64,000 nucleotides of DNA, from NCBI GenBank assembly GCA_965224215.1, contig CBDCYS010000021.1:1-64000 (forward strand). The letters are read 5' to 3'. Source of the DNA: CBDCYS01 sp965224215 (GTDB taxonomy: Bacteria > Acidobacteriota > Terriglobia > Bryobacterales > UBA6623). Of the stretch, positions 1-9,400 are shown piece by piece. Numbering within the stretch: the first letter of the stretch is position 1; every line of letters begins with the position of its first letter. The notes beneath the pieces were generated by a model. That model was not told the DNA's origin. It ran no database searches and saw only the letters and a program-made list of their open reading frames with translations. The translations under genes were made by a program, and so were the position numbers.

Positions 1-122
1 ACCAGGGGAATTGTCGAGTTTGGAGAACTGCAACTGCCGCCCACCGGAACCACAGCGGATGACGGTAGTTGCTTAATCCTTGCCCCTATATTTTGACCGA
101 TACTCGGCCAAACTAGACTTTG

Positions 123-353
123 CTGTTCGCGGCCATCCGTCGGCTTGAGCCGTACCCTGTGCTGGTGCTCCACGGCGAGTAGGGGTCGGCGAAGTCCACC
201 ACCGCGCGTGTGCTTCGAGAATTGCTGGACCCGAACAGTGCCTCGCTGCGGTCGGAACCGAGGGACCCGAGAGATCTGATTATCGCCGCCACGAACGGCT
301 GGATCGTAAATTTTGGACAGCCTCTCACTGTGTGTAGTCAAACTCGGATCTGA
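123..353 (+). pseudogene. remnant of a P-loop ATPase of phage/plasmid type
   Basis: Reading from 123, the frame encodes LFAAIRRLEPYPVLVLHGE, a TAG stop at 180-182, then GSAKSTTARVLRELLDP and a further stretch ending near IIAATNGWIVNFGQPLT before TGA at 351-353. If the TAG is read as Gln, the segment gives the Walker A motif HGEQGSAKST, followed by the SEPRD..DL.IAA.NGW block I associate with ATP-binding proteins of prophages and integrated elements. No start codon or upstream homology is visible (the frame has another stop just before 120) and the rest of the domain is missing. This is an internal fragment, probably a mobile-element relic. Family recall is from memory; the P-loop reading is direct. 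Confidence 0.6.
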
Positions 354-481
354 TCCTCACCACGCCTCCGACATCGAGCTGGATTACTTGCGACAAAGGC
401 GTTTCCCACTCACAAACCGATTAGCCAGACCAGCCGCTAGCTTCCGATCTCTGCTGCAACAGAATTACCCATACTGTTTCA

Positions 482-2281
482 CCTGAATTATGCACAGATT
501 CGGCGTAGCCATCGTCGATGGAGTTGTGGCGATAGCGGCACTCGTGTCAACTCAGTGATTTCGCAAGTCGTCTTTTCTGCTGTTTCCCTCCCCGTTTGAG
601 CCGCCTCCTGATCCCGGCAGGGCAAAAGCGGGCTGGCAAGCGGCGTGTTCCCAGTACTTTGCGGCGAGTGCATGAAATTTTATGCATGGAGTGCCCCTCA
701 GCTCAGCGCACCCTCCACCACCGGCGCCAAGCTCGATCCCGGCGGCCCCATCGCCCGCAGCCGTCGCATCAGCCGTTCAAACAGGCCCTTTTCCTGATAA
801 TGATCGCTGTAGCTGACACCCGTTCTGCCGGCGTGCCGCCAGATCTTGGCCGCCACGAACAGAAAACGCAGCCGCGCCGTCGCCAGGGTGGTGTGCCGCA
901 GTGTCTCCACGCTGGCCTGGGCTTCGCGGTTGAACAGCAGCAGCCAGCAGTTGCGATTGTAGGCCAGCATGGCCAACTGAAAGTGAGTGCGGTTCATGTC
1001 AAAGCGGCGCGAGGGATGGGCCGCCAGCCCGGCGTCGTTGTTGGCCTCCTTGATCAGGTTCTCGGCTCCGGCGCGCTGATTGTAAAACCACACCACCGCC
1101 GCGATCGGCTCGGCCAGATTGGTGACAAACACGCGGTAGGTGTAAGCGCTGGTGGCGAACAACTGGTATTGCTCGGCCGCGCCGGCCTTGGGCTCGTTTT
1201 CGTAACGCAGCGCCAGGAAACGGCAGGCCCGCGCCCAGCCTTGCGGTTGGTAGAGGAATTCGCATTCCGCGTCCGCGTCGGAGCGGGGGGAGGGTTTCCA
1301 TTCTGCTTGCTGCAAGCGCTCGACCAGGCGCCGCGTTTTGCGCGCCACGATGACGAACTGACAAGCCGCCTTTTCATAGGCCTCCACCGCCTCCCAGCAA
1401 TAAAAGCCGGAATCGGCCCGCGCCAGGATTTTCTTCACGCCGCCCGGCAAAGTCCGGAAAGCGCTCTCGAGGTGGGCGGCGATCTGTCGGCCCGTGGGCC
1501 GGTCGCCGTTGCGCAACCCGCCCATCAGGTATTCGCGCGTCTCGGCCAGGAAGGTCAGTATCGGCTGGTAGCTGCGCTTGCCCTTGTTCTTGGGGTTGTA
1601 GCTCTTGCGCCCGCCCATCTGGCGGCCGTAGAGGGTATGCACGGTGGTGTCGGTGTCCAGCGTCACCGTCTCCAACTTCACGTGGGCCGCGGCCCAGACT
1701 CGTTCCCGCAGCTGGCGCTGAATGGAAAGGATCTGCTTCGCCACGTTGAGGTGCAGCGAGGCCAGAAAGCGCCACAGCGTGGACTGCGGCGGCAGACGCG
1801 TCACTTGCAAGATGCCGGTCAGGATGGGGTCGCGAGCGATGAAGCGGAGTTGGTTGAGCCGCGCAAAGCCGACATAGAGGCCGAGCACGAGGGCCAGCAC
1901 GAACTGGTAGGGGCTCATGGCTCGGGTGATCCGTTTGGTCGTGAGGGTTTCTTCCAGCAGCGCTTGGAAGCCGAGTTTTTCGAGCAGGGTGGCGACGGGC
2001 AGCAAGCCGCCGTAGGGAGTCAGATTCTTGCCACGGAAGTGATAGGGCGTGGCAGCCCCGATTTTATTGGGCCGCGGGGCCCTCGCGCCGGGGCCTTGTT
2101 TGACGGGCCTTCGGGAGCTATGCTGTTTTCGTTTGGTAACCATTTGGGTGACCTCCTTGGGGTTGACTGGCGAAGCTGAAATCTTTGCCAGCCTACCTTT
2201 TTACCCCATGTTTTCGGGGGTCCCCAAATGGTTCCTGGCGGCTCAGCCCTCACCAGGTGCACCGGCAGTGCATAATTCAGG
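482..2281 (-). mobile_element. complete IS1380-family insertion sequence
   Basis: Perfect 14-bp terminal inverted repeats CCTGAATTATGCAC lie at 482-495 and, inverted, at 2268-2281. The 5-bp direct repeat TTTCA flanks the element at 477-481 and 2282-2286 and is read as the target duplication. The 1800-bp element holds a single transposase gene on the minus strand. Short target duplications and ends starting with CC fit IS1380. With intact ends, target duplication and transposase, it looks recently inserted and potentially active. Confidence 0.93.
698..2143 (-). CDS. IS1380-family transposase
   Basis: A 481-residue DDE transposase of the IS4 superfamily, IS1380 branch. Candidate catalytic residues lie in TLDTDTTVHTLYG (first Asp), ARADSGFY (second Asp) and NQRAGAENLIKEANNDAG (Glu region), spaced as in IS1380 proteins. 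The N-terminus is basic, with a predicted DNA-binding segment. The ATG at 2143 is preceded by AAGGAGGT about 7 bases upstream, which fixes the start. Length is normal for the family and no disruption is seen. Long antisense frames over the same interval are codon-bias shadows. Confidence 0.93.
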   Translation of the reverse strand: MVTKRKQHSSRRPVKQGPGARAPRPNKIGAATPYHFRGKNLTPYGGLLPVATLLEKLGFQALLEETLTTKRITRAMSPYQFVLALVLGLYVGFARLNQLRFIARDPILTGILQVTRLPPQSTLWRFLASLHLNVAKQILSIQRQLRERVWAAAHVKLETVTLDTDTTVHTLYGRQMGGRKSYNPKNKGKRSYQPILTFLAETREYLMGGLRNGDRPTGRQIAAHLESAFRTLPGGVKKILARADSGFYCWEAVEAYEKAACQFVIVARKTRRLVERLQQAEWKPSPRSDADAECEFLYQPQGWARACRFLALRYENEPKAGAAEQYQLFATSAYTYRVFVTNLAEPIAAVVWFYNQRAGAENLIKEANNDAGLAAHPSRRFDMNRTHFQLAMLAYNRNCWLLLFNREAQASVETLRHTTLATARLRFLFVAAKIWRHAGRTGVSYSDHYQEKGLFERLMRRLRAMGPPGSSLAPVVEGALS

Positions 2282-2342
2282 TTTCATCGTCCAGCGGCGT
2301 CTATGGGGCAGTTTTTTGAGTGGTGGCAAATCAGCGGGGCTG

Positions 2343-2444
2343 TTAGTCGCCTTCCATCATCGCCCGGAGCGTGGCGGTCATGCGCGTCTGGTAGCCTTTG
2401 TCCCTTGCCCTCAGCCAGTCGAGCACGTCAGGATCAAGCCGCAT
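2343..2444 (-). pseudogene. remnant of BrnA-type antitoxin (C-terminus)
   Basis: A 33-residue frame starting with ATG at 2444 reads MRLDPDVLDWLRARDKGYQT followed by RMTATLRAMMEGD. This matches the C-terminal ribbon-helix-helix part of BrnA antitoxins (pattern LRLDPDVL.W....GKGYQTR.NA.LRA). The N-terminal half of BrnA and the BrnT toxin are absent; an in-frame TAA lies 12 bases upstream. AAAGG sits about 6 bases before the ATG, so a small peptide could still be made, but the simplest reading is a truncated antitoxin gene. It lies 60 bp from the IS1380 end. Confidence 0.55.
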
Positions 2445-2475
2445 AGAATACCTTTCTTAGTGTTTTTCGCCCGCC

Positions 2476-2808
2476 TCATGGATGCACCGGCGCTTCTGCT
2501 GTAGCCGAGCGTGGCTGAACGTGGATCTGCACGTCGACCTGCTGGCCGAGCTTGTTGAGCACAGTCATCAGCCGGTCGATGGTGAAGCGGTTGAGCTGCA
2601 CATTGCGGATGCGGGTGAAGTCCGCATGGCTGACGCCGGTACGGGCCTCGGCCTTGCGCGTGGAGAGCCCTTCATCATCCAAGATGCCGATGATACGGGC
2701 GGCTAGAAGCGCCTTGGTCTGCTGCACGTCGGCGTCAGCGCGACCGAAATCGCAGAACACGTTGCCACTGCCGTAGACCGATTCAAAATCGTCTTCAGTC
2801 TTGCTCAT
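2476..2808 (-). CDS. HigA-like XRE-family antitoxin
   Basis: A 110-residue helix-turn-helix protein. The core from about residue 45 to 90 (DEGLSTRKAEARTGVSHADF, then RIRN, then FTIDRLMTVLNKLG) matches the XRE-like antitoxins of the Gp49/HigB systems (COG5606 type). It would bind DNA to autorepress the operon and neutralise its toxin. Its ATG overlaps the stop of the upstream toxin gene (ATGA, 2805-2808), the usual toxin-first HigBA order. The protein looks full length, but its partner toxin lacks the N-terminal half, so the antitoxin is probably now an orphan. Confidence 0.8.
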   Translation of the reverse strand: MSKTEDDFESVYGSGNVFCDFGRADADVQQTKALLAARIIGILDDEGLSTRKAEARTGVSHADFTRIRNVQLNRFTIDRLMTVLNKLGQQVDVQIHVQPRSATAEAPVHP

Positions 2809-3014
2809 TGCTGTAACTCCTTCTTCAGTCGTTTAAGCCGCTCGCGGATCAAATCGATATCCTTCTTCGGCGTCTTGCGGCCTTGTTTCGCCTTTTTCTG
2901 GAAGGCGTGCAAAACCCAAAGCCGCTCCTCGAGCTGGAGAGCGTAGACCGTGCGGTAGGCGTCCGTGCGGTACTTGAGCACCACCTCAAATACGCCGGAG
3001 CCCAAACCCTTCAT
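2805..3014 (-). pseudogene. truncated HigB/Gp49-family toxin
   Basis: Sixty-nine residues, GLGSGVFEVVLKYRTDAYRT onward, containing VLHAFQKKAKQGRKTPKKDI and a basic C-terminal helix. This is the C-terminal portion of the RelE-like Gp49 mRNA interferases, which are normally about 110-120 residues. Roughly 45 N-terminal residues are missing. In frame, only about 13 more codons can be read upstream before a TGA at 3051-3053. That break sits next to the palindromic repeat beginning near 3056, so the 5' end was probably lost when that repeat arrived or recombined. The stop overlaps the antitoxin ATG. Confidence 0.75.
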
Positions 3015-3055
3015 CCCTCCGAGATCGGGTCTCGTCTGCTGCGATGTAGCTCACC

Positions 3056-3235
3056 GCAATCCGTCCATAAGGAGACCCTTGCGTTGCGCAGTTGCTGCCG
3101 AAACCTGTAGCGCAGGGCTCGTTAGAGACCTTCGGCCTTCCGTTGGGCCGCACCCGGCGGGTGAAACGCACCAAAAAGCCGCAGGTCTCTAACGAGCCCT
3201 GCGCTACGGGTATTCAGGACGCTTTCGCAGGCAAC
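3056..3235. repeat. palindromic repeat family PR1, copy A
   Basis: A perfect 24-bp inverted repeat, 3108-3131 against 3183-3206 (core CGCAGGGCTCGTTAGAGACC), encloses a 51-bp loop. The left outer arm contains CAATCCGTCCATAAGG and the right arm GTATTCAGGACGCTTTCGCA. Related copies occur at 19918-20142, 31636-31716 and 50470-50510. It has no coding capacity and looks like a non-autonomous MITE/REP-type element. Copy A abuts the broken 5' end of the HigB-like gene. Confidence 0.8.
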
Positions 3236-3314
3236 TAGCTAGGGAAAGTGCCGCAGCGATCTGGTACTGGTCGACACGGGTTAAGGCATCGTTTTGCGCG
3301 TAACTCTGGGTCAA

Positions 3315-5075
3315 TCATCGTCCCGTCTGCACTTTTTGAGTCGGAGACTCAAAGCGTTGGCCTTCGATGACCCGGCCGGGCAATTCGCCGCTCGCTTCGC
3401 CATCGCGGTAGGTCACGACGCCGGAGACGATGGTAACGTCGTACCCCTCGGCTTTTTGCAATAGCCGCTTGCCGCCGGCCGGCAGGTCGTACTTCACGTA
3501 TGGCTTACCGAACTGCAACCGGTCGTAATCGATGACGTTCAGGTCAGCCTTCATGCCGGCCCGGATCGCGCCGCGATCCAGCAGACCCGCCAACCCGGCT
3601 GTGTCCGATGTTAGCCGGCGAATCACTTCGGGCAGATCAAATGTTTGGCGCTCTTTCTGCCAATACGTCATCAGCCAGGTCGGATAGCTGGCATCCAAGA
3701 TGAACCCAACGTGAGCACCGCCGTCCCCGAGCCACATAATGACGTTGCGGTTGGAGAGCATCTCCTCCGGCGCCGACATATCGTAGCCGGCGTAGTTGTT
3801 GAGCGGCGCATAGATGAAGCCGCGTCCTTCGTCTTCGAGCATCACGTCATAAGCAACCTCAGCCGCCGTGCGCCCCTCCCGTACGGCGATAGCTGCGATC
3901 GAGTCCTCTTCTCGCGGAAGGTAGTTTGGAGGATTGCCGAAGCGGAACATGTATCCATAAGAGAGCCGCTCGATCAACGGGAAGTTGCTTTCCGCGATGG
4001 GATCTTCCGACAAGAGCTGCCGCCTGAAATCTGGATCGCGCATCGCGGCGACTCGCTCGGCCAGTGGCACGCTCGCAATTTTCTTATACGACGGCGTCCC
4101 CGAGAACGGGTTCTGACTGCCCTCGAGACCAAGCAGCAGACCGATCGCTCGCGGCGGACAGACAGGCCGAATCGAATGCCCGTCCTCCCGAGCGCGATCA
4201 GCCTCGCTTATCATGACCTTCCAATCTTCGGTTCGGTCATGGTGCTGGGTCAGGGAAAACACCGCCGGCCGGCCACAGGCTTCCACCACACGGCGCAGCA
4301 TCGCGAATTCGGATTCGGGATCGGGCTCGTTCCAATCGGACACGATTTCCAGGAAACCGGCGCCTGCATCCTTCATGCCGAGCGCGATGCCCGTGAGCTC
4401 GTCTTCGTGAGCACGCAGCGTAGGCGTATAGTCGCCCGAAAGACTCTTGTGGCTGAGCGTCCGCGAAGTCGAGAACCCGAACGCGCCCGCGCGGACGGCC
4501 TCTGCCGTGATGCGGCGCATCTGGGCAATATCCGCCCCCGTCGCCTTTTCATGCCGGATGGCCCGGTCCCCCATCACGTAGACGCGCACGGCTGCATGCG
4601 GCAGCAGGCAGGCGATATCGATGTCCCGGTTCCGGCGCTTCAACGTCGCAAGATACTCTGGGAAACTTTCCCATTGCCAGGTGAGCCCCTCGTGCATGAC
4701 CGGCCCGGGGATATCTTCCACGCCTTCCATCAACTCGACGAGTTTTTCACGGTCGGCCGGTCTGCAAGGCGCAAAGCCGACACCGCAATTGCCCATCACG
4801 ACGGACGTTACCCCGTGCCAAGCTGAAGGGGCGAGATGTGCGTCCCAGACCGCCTGTCCGTCATAGTGGATGTGAATATCGACGAAGCCCGGCGTCACTA
4901 GTTTGCCTTTGGCGTCGATCTCTTGGGAGCCGCGCCCGCTAACGTTCCCGACTCGGGCGATCTTTCCGTCCTTCACCGCAACGTCGGCTTCGAAGGGTTC
5001 GCCGCCGGTTCCGTCGACGACAACGCCGTTGCGGATGACGAGATCGTAGTCGTTGTTTATCCGCGATGCAGCCAT
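3315..5075 (-). CDS. N-acyl-D-amino-acid deacylase-like amidohydrolase
   Basis: A 586-residue metal-dependent amidohydrolase of the D-aminoacylase family, which hydrolyses N-acyl-D-amino acids; the exact substrate cannot be told. The N-terminal beta domain (DLVIRNGVVVDGTGGEP) is followed by the metal motif TPGFVDIHIHYDGQ, with His68 and His70, and later by GDGGAH, which places the C-terminal catalytic Asp. The C-terminal small beta domain (KADLNVIDYDRL) is present. No signal peptide is seen, so it is probably cytoplasmic. Length is close to the long D-aminoacylase/dihydroorotase-like group. The frame is intact and ends in TGA. The neighbouring DUF1552 gene is on the same strand with a gap of about 40 bp. 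Confidence 0.85.
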   Translation of the reverse strand: MAASRINNDYDLVIRNGVVVDGTGGEPFEADVAVKDGKIARVGNVSGRGSQEIDAKGKLVTPGFVDIHIHYDGQAVWDAHLAPSAWHGVTSVVMGNCGVGFAPCRPADREKLVELMEGVEDIPGPVMHEGLTWQWESFPEYLATLKRRNRDIDIACLLPHAAVRVYVMGDRAIRHEKATGADIAQMRRITAEAVRAGAFGFSTSRTLSHKSLSGDYTPTLRAHEDELTGIALGMKDAGAGFLEIVSDWNEPDPESEFAMLRRVVEACGRPAVFSLTQHHDRTEDWKVMISEADRAREDGHSIRPVCPPRAIGLLLGLEGSQNPFSGTPSYKKIASVPLAERVAAMRDPDFRRQLLSEDPIAESNFPLIERLSYGYMFRFGNPPNYLPREEDSIAAIAVREGRTAAEVAYDVMLEDEGRGFIYAPLNNYAGYDMSAPEEMLSNRNVIMWLGDGGAHVGFILDASYPTWLMTYWQKERQTFDLPEVIRRLTSDTAGLAGLLDRGAIRAGMKADLNVIDYDRLQFGKPYVKYDLPAGGKRLLQKAEGYDVTIVSGVVTYRDGEASGELPGRVIEGQRFESPTQKVQTGR

Positions 5076-5118
5076 GGCGACAGTCGACAGGTGCGTTTTT
5101 TATGGCGGAAAAGCGAAC

Positions 5119-6494
5119 CTACAGGCGTCTGAGCCGGGTGTCGGCGTCCCCGAAACGCTCGAGGCTTACGCCCATACGATCCATGATCGAGAGGTACAAG
5201 CTGCACATCTTGCGGTCCTCGTCGCAGGACGCCAAATAATTCAGCTAGCATCCAGTTTCGAGCGTACCTCCCAGCCCTCCCGCGAGCACCAGTGGCAATC
5301 TGTTGTTATCGTGCGTGCGCCCAATCCACAAGTTCGAGAGAAACATCAAGCACGAATGGTCCAGCACGGAACCTTCGCCTTCCGGCATGCCGTCCAGCTT
5401 TTCGGCGAGGTAGGAGAACTGGCTCAGATGGAAGCGGGAGATGCGTTCATATTCCGGCGAATCATTGTAATGCGACGCGGAATGGTGGCCTTTCTTGACT
5501 TCCAGAAAGGGGTAATAGAGCGCCGAAAGGTCGCGGGCCAGAAGCAGCGATGCGACGCGAGTTCGGTCCGTCTGGAACGCGATCGCCATGATGTCGCACA
5601 TCAGTCGCGTGTGATCCCGCAGGTCTTCCGGTAAGCCACTCGGCGGGCGGTCCATCTTAGTGGCCGCCTTGGAATGTGGCTCGGCGCTGTCCTTCTCCTG
5701 GGTCTTGCTCTTCCGCAAGCCCTCGACGCGTTTCTCCACCTCGCGCACGCTGGTCAAGTATTCATCCAGCTTGACCTTGTCGCCTGCACTGATTCTCCGG
5801 CTGAGAGCCTCGGCACGATCCTTCGCCCGATCGAGAATACTAATGTTCCGAAGGCTGCCGCGATTCTCAAACAAGTTGTCGAAGGCCAGCGACGGATAGA
5901 CTTCCACCGGTACCGGCGAATCCGCGGTTCGCCAAGAGATGTGCGAGCTATACGCCATCGAAAAATTCGTCTCGTGGTAGCCGGTCATCGGCTGCTCGCA
6001 TGCGAGAACGATGCTGGATTGCGGCGTGTCCTCACCGACCTTGCCGGCGATCATTTGATCCACCGAGACGCCCGCCCGAATGATGGCGCCTTTCTGAATT
6101 TGAGCGCCCGAGAGCAGGCTGCCTGTCTGCGCCGGGTGAATGCCCTGACCGGTGGCTGCCTTGTTGAAGAGCCCGTCGATCACGTTGATCTTGTGCTTGA
6201 GGGGTTCGAGCACCCCATCGTCTTGCTGAGCTTCATTTCGGCGCCTGAGCCCTCGGCGCTCCAGTGATTCTCGTTGATGCCGTTTCCCATAAAGAGCACG
6301 CCGAAGCGCTTTGGGAAACCAGCCGGCGACGCGGCATTGTCTGCATTGCCGAAAGCGGGAAACGACTCAAGCCAGGGCAAGGCGATGGTGACTCCGGCGC
6401 CGCGAAGAACCGCTCGGCGAGAAATGCGGTGAGGTCGCGGGGAAATGCGGCGGGGGCGGGGAAAGACCTGCTGCGGCTTGGGCATCTTATTCAC
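5119..6494 (-). pseudogene. DUF1552 secreted protein, frameshifted and with premature amber stop
   Basis: The N-terminus has a twin-arginine-like leader (SRRAVLRGAGVTIALPWLE). The frame breaks in the C-run at 6213-6216 (GGGG on the gene strand): upstream reads ..EMKLSKTM, downstream resumes one frame over as LEPLKHKINVIDGLFNKAA. It then runs to a TAG at 5245-5247 after GGTLETGC. In the same frame, coding continues past the TAG as LNYLAS..EDRKMCSLYLSI and GVSLERFGDADTRL to a TAG at 5119-5121. Both lesions interrupt otherwise family-like sequence. DUF1552 proteins normally follow a DUF1592 cytochrome-type protein, as here (start overlaps the upstream gene end by 8 bp). Their function is unknown. 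Confidence 0.85.
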
Positions 6495-9400
6495 CTTCCT
6501 TTCTCCGGAAACCGGATTTTCCGGGCGGGTCGGGGCTTCTCTTGTTCAGGAACTGAGGGCTCGTGACCACGGTCTCGACGAGCGAAGCGAAGCGATAGTC
6601 ATTCGCGGCGAGAGTGGCCTGCATGCGATCAATGACAGAATCATCCGAGAGCAGCAGAGAGCGGCTTAGCGCGTAGGCCAGCATTTTGCGGCTGAAATTC
6701 TCAAGGTAGTCGTTCTGGCGGCTCTCGCGAATGTAGTCTATCACGCCCTCGAGTCCCTGGCCCTGGCTGCCGTCGGGGAAAATCGCTCCGGTATCGACCG
6801 GCCTTCCGGCTAGGTCTTTGGTTCGCGTCTCACCAACCGGTCCGTAGGCCTCGAACGCCAGGCCAAAGGAGTCAAAGCGTGCGTGGCAGGAGGCGCAAAC
6901 CTGGTTTGCGCGGTGGTTGGCCAGCATGTCTCGTAACGGCAGGTCGGACTTCGCTTCGTCCTCGGGCAACTCCGGCACGACGGCGGGCGGCGGCGGGATC
7001 GTCTCGCCAAGCACGCGGCGCACAACCCAGTATCCGCGCTGCACGGGGCTGGTTCGCAGGCCGGGAGAGTTCTTCGTCAGGAAAACGGACATCGGCAGCA
7101 TTCCGCCGCGCCCGTACCGGCGGGCATTTGCAATCCGAACCCAGTTGCTTTCATCTGCCGCAACCTTGCCGCCCGCAACCTCGCGCATCTCTGCCTCAGG
7201 GATGCCATAGTGCCGCGCAAGAGCTGAATTCACGAATGTATGTCCGCCATAAAGAAGATCGAGAACGGAGCGGTTGTTGCGGATGACGTCTTCGACGAAC
7301 CGGATCGGCTCCTCGAACATCGACTCCCGAAGTTCGTCGTTAAAGCTGGAGAACCGCTCGCGATCAACCCCGTTGTGCTGCTGGAAGCGGCGGAAGTCGA
7401 GCCAGTTGCCAGCGAATTCCATTGCCAGCCCGCGCGCGCGTTCATCCTTCAACATGCGCCGAGTTTGCGCGAGCAGAACCTCAGTCCCTCGGAGATCACC
7501 GGCGGCGGCGTGAGCCAACAATTCCTCGTCGGGCATGCTGGACCACAGGAAATAGCTGAGTCGGTTGGCCAGGGCGAATGCAGAGAGCGGGAGTCCGGCA
7601 GCGGAACTTATAGGCGTTGCCGCCGACTCTGCCCCCCGAGCGAGGCTCCGCTTTGCGCCCCGCTCTAGCAGATCCAAGTCCATCTGTTCGGCGTCCACCA
7701 GATCCATGCGGTACAAGAAATCAGGTGACATCAGCACGCTGACAACCGAATCGCGAATGGCCTCTTCATGCGTCAAACCGCTCTGCTCACGCAGCTCATG
7801 GTAGTAAGCCAAAGTGTCTTTCCCTTCGGCATTCGAAAGCGGCCTGCGGTAAGCGCGCTCCGCAAAATCCAATAGGGCATCCAGGTGACGGGGCTCGGCT
7901 TCAGCGCGCATACGTTCGACCGACCTCAGCGTGTCGTTGACTCGCTGGAAGTGATCTCGCATCGCTTCGACAGCAACGGGATCATTACTGGGTTCGGCCT
8001 GATGTTTAGCAAGGTAGACATCGCGCAATCCGAAAATGATCGCCGACGCATTCACCGCGTCATCCGAGGGCCGTTCGGTGCCCGATTCGCGGCCCTTTCC
8101 TTGAACCTCGCCGCTCTGGTTAAAGAAGTACTGAATCCACGTTCGCCGGGTGAAATTCGCAATGAAGTCGAACTCGTCCCAGAGCCGGTCCAGTTCGTGC
8201 TTTCCGTGGTCGTCGAGGATCAGTTCAATCAGCGGGGTGTCATCGCGGATATACCCCATGACGTTATGGAAACCCGCGCTTAGAAGACGCCCCTTGTCTT
8301 CTGAATCGTCGGGGTAAAAGCGTCCCCGCTCGCGAATATAAAATGCATCGGGGAAGACAGAGCTGAAGCGCGCGAAGGCGGCCTCGTAGCGATCGCGCTG
8401 GCCATCGGGAACCACCAGATCACGATCGCCCGCTCGCGCCTGGAACGCAATCGCTTTCGCCCTTGCCTCGGCTGCTCGCCCGAGCCCGAGCCCCTCAATT
8501 TCCGGAATCTTGGTCGCAGCCAGTGGCGGGTCGCTTACCATCCGAAGCGCGTCGCGATCAAAGTCCCGGCGGTGTGAAGCGAACTCCCGCAGCTTCCAAT
8601 TCATCAGGGGTTGCGAGGTGGCGGTCAATCCTTCCACCTCGGGAGACACGAACTGCATCGCCGTTTGCTTCCGGATTTTCACCACGAAATCGCGCATGGC
8701 GACGCATGCCCCGCGGGGCGCTTCTCTCAAGTGTTCGCTCGGCCCCGGAAGCGAGAGCCACATCGCCTGAAGCTTCGCAATCGGACCAACCTCTGCTGCC
8801 GAATTGTTCGAATTTCCCGAATCCGCCGACCCCTCCAGCGATCCTTCAAGAATCCGCCAGACTAGGGGCAAGTACCCGGAGCTGACCTTCGCGTCTCGTG
8901 CGACGCTGGCCAATGTCGCGAGCGGCCTACCGAGCGCCACCCGGTGCTTGAAGCGCCAGGCAGCCTGAAAGTAATCGGCATAATCGATTGGCTGGCTGCT
9001 GTAAAAATCCACGATCTGCTGGATCGCATACTTCTCTCGATCCGTCTCGACGAGCATCGGATGCGACGCGAAGCCGAACCCATCAGCGCTGAGCACCAGG
9101 TGATCACCCACCTCGCGCGCGGCCTGTAAATACTTGTTGAGCAAAGCGGGCGACATGGAAAGGGACTCACCCGAGTTATCGAATCCAGCTGGGTTGGCGG
9201 GGTCGACGGGAAACTCCCTCGTTGGACGGATGTCCACGCCCGTGAGATCCCGGATCGTGTAGTTGTATTCGGCGTTGCTCAGCCGCCGCGCCAGCACCGG
9301 ACCCGGATCGCCCGCGTTCCTCCGCGCCGTATCCGCGCGCACTGCCTCAATCCACTCGACGACTTCCCGGCGGCTTCCGGCCGGGGGCTGCGGCGCCGAC

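Noticed and set aside
596..2179. Long plus-strand open frame of 527 codons opposite the IS1380 transposase
   Set aside because: It mirrors a clear transposase on the minus strand and has no recognisable protein sequence; high GC content produces such shadows.
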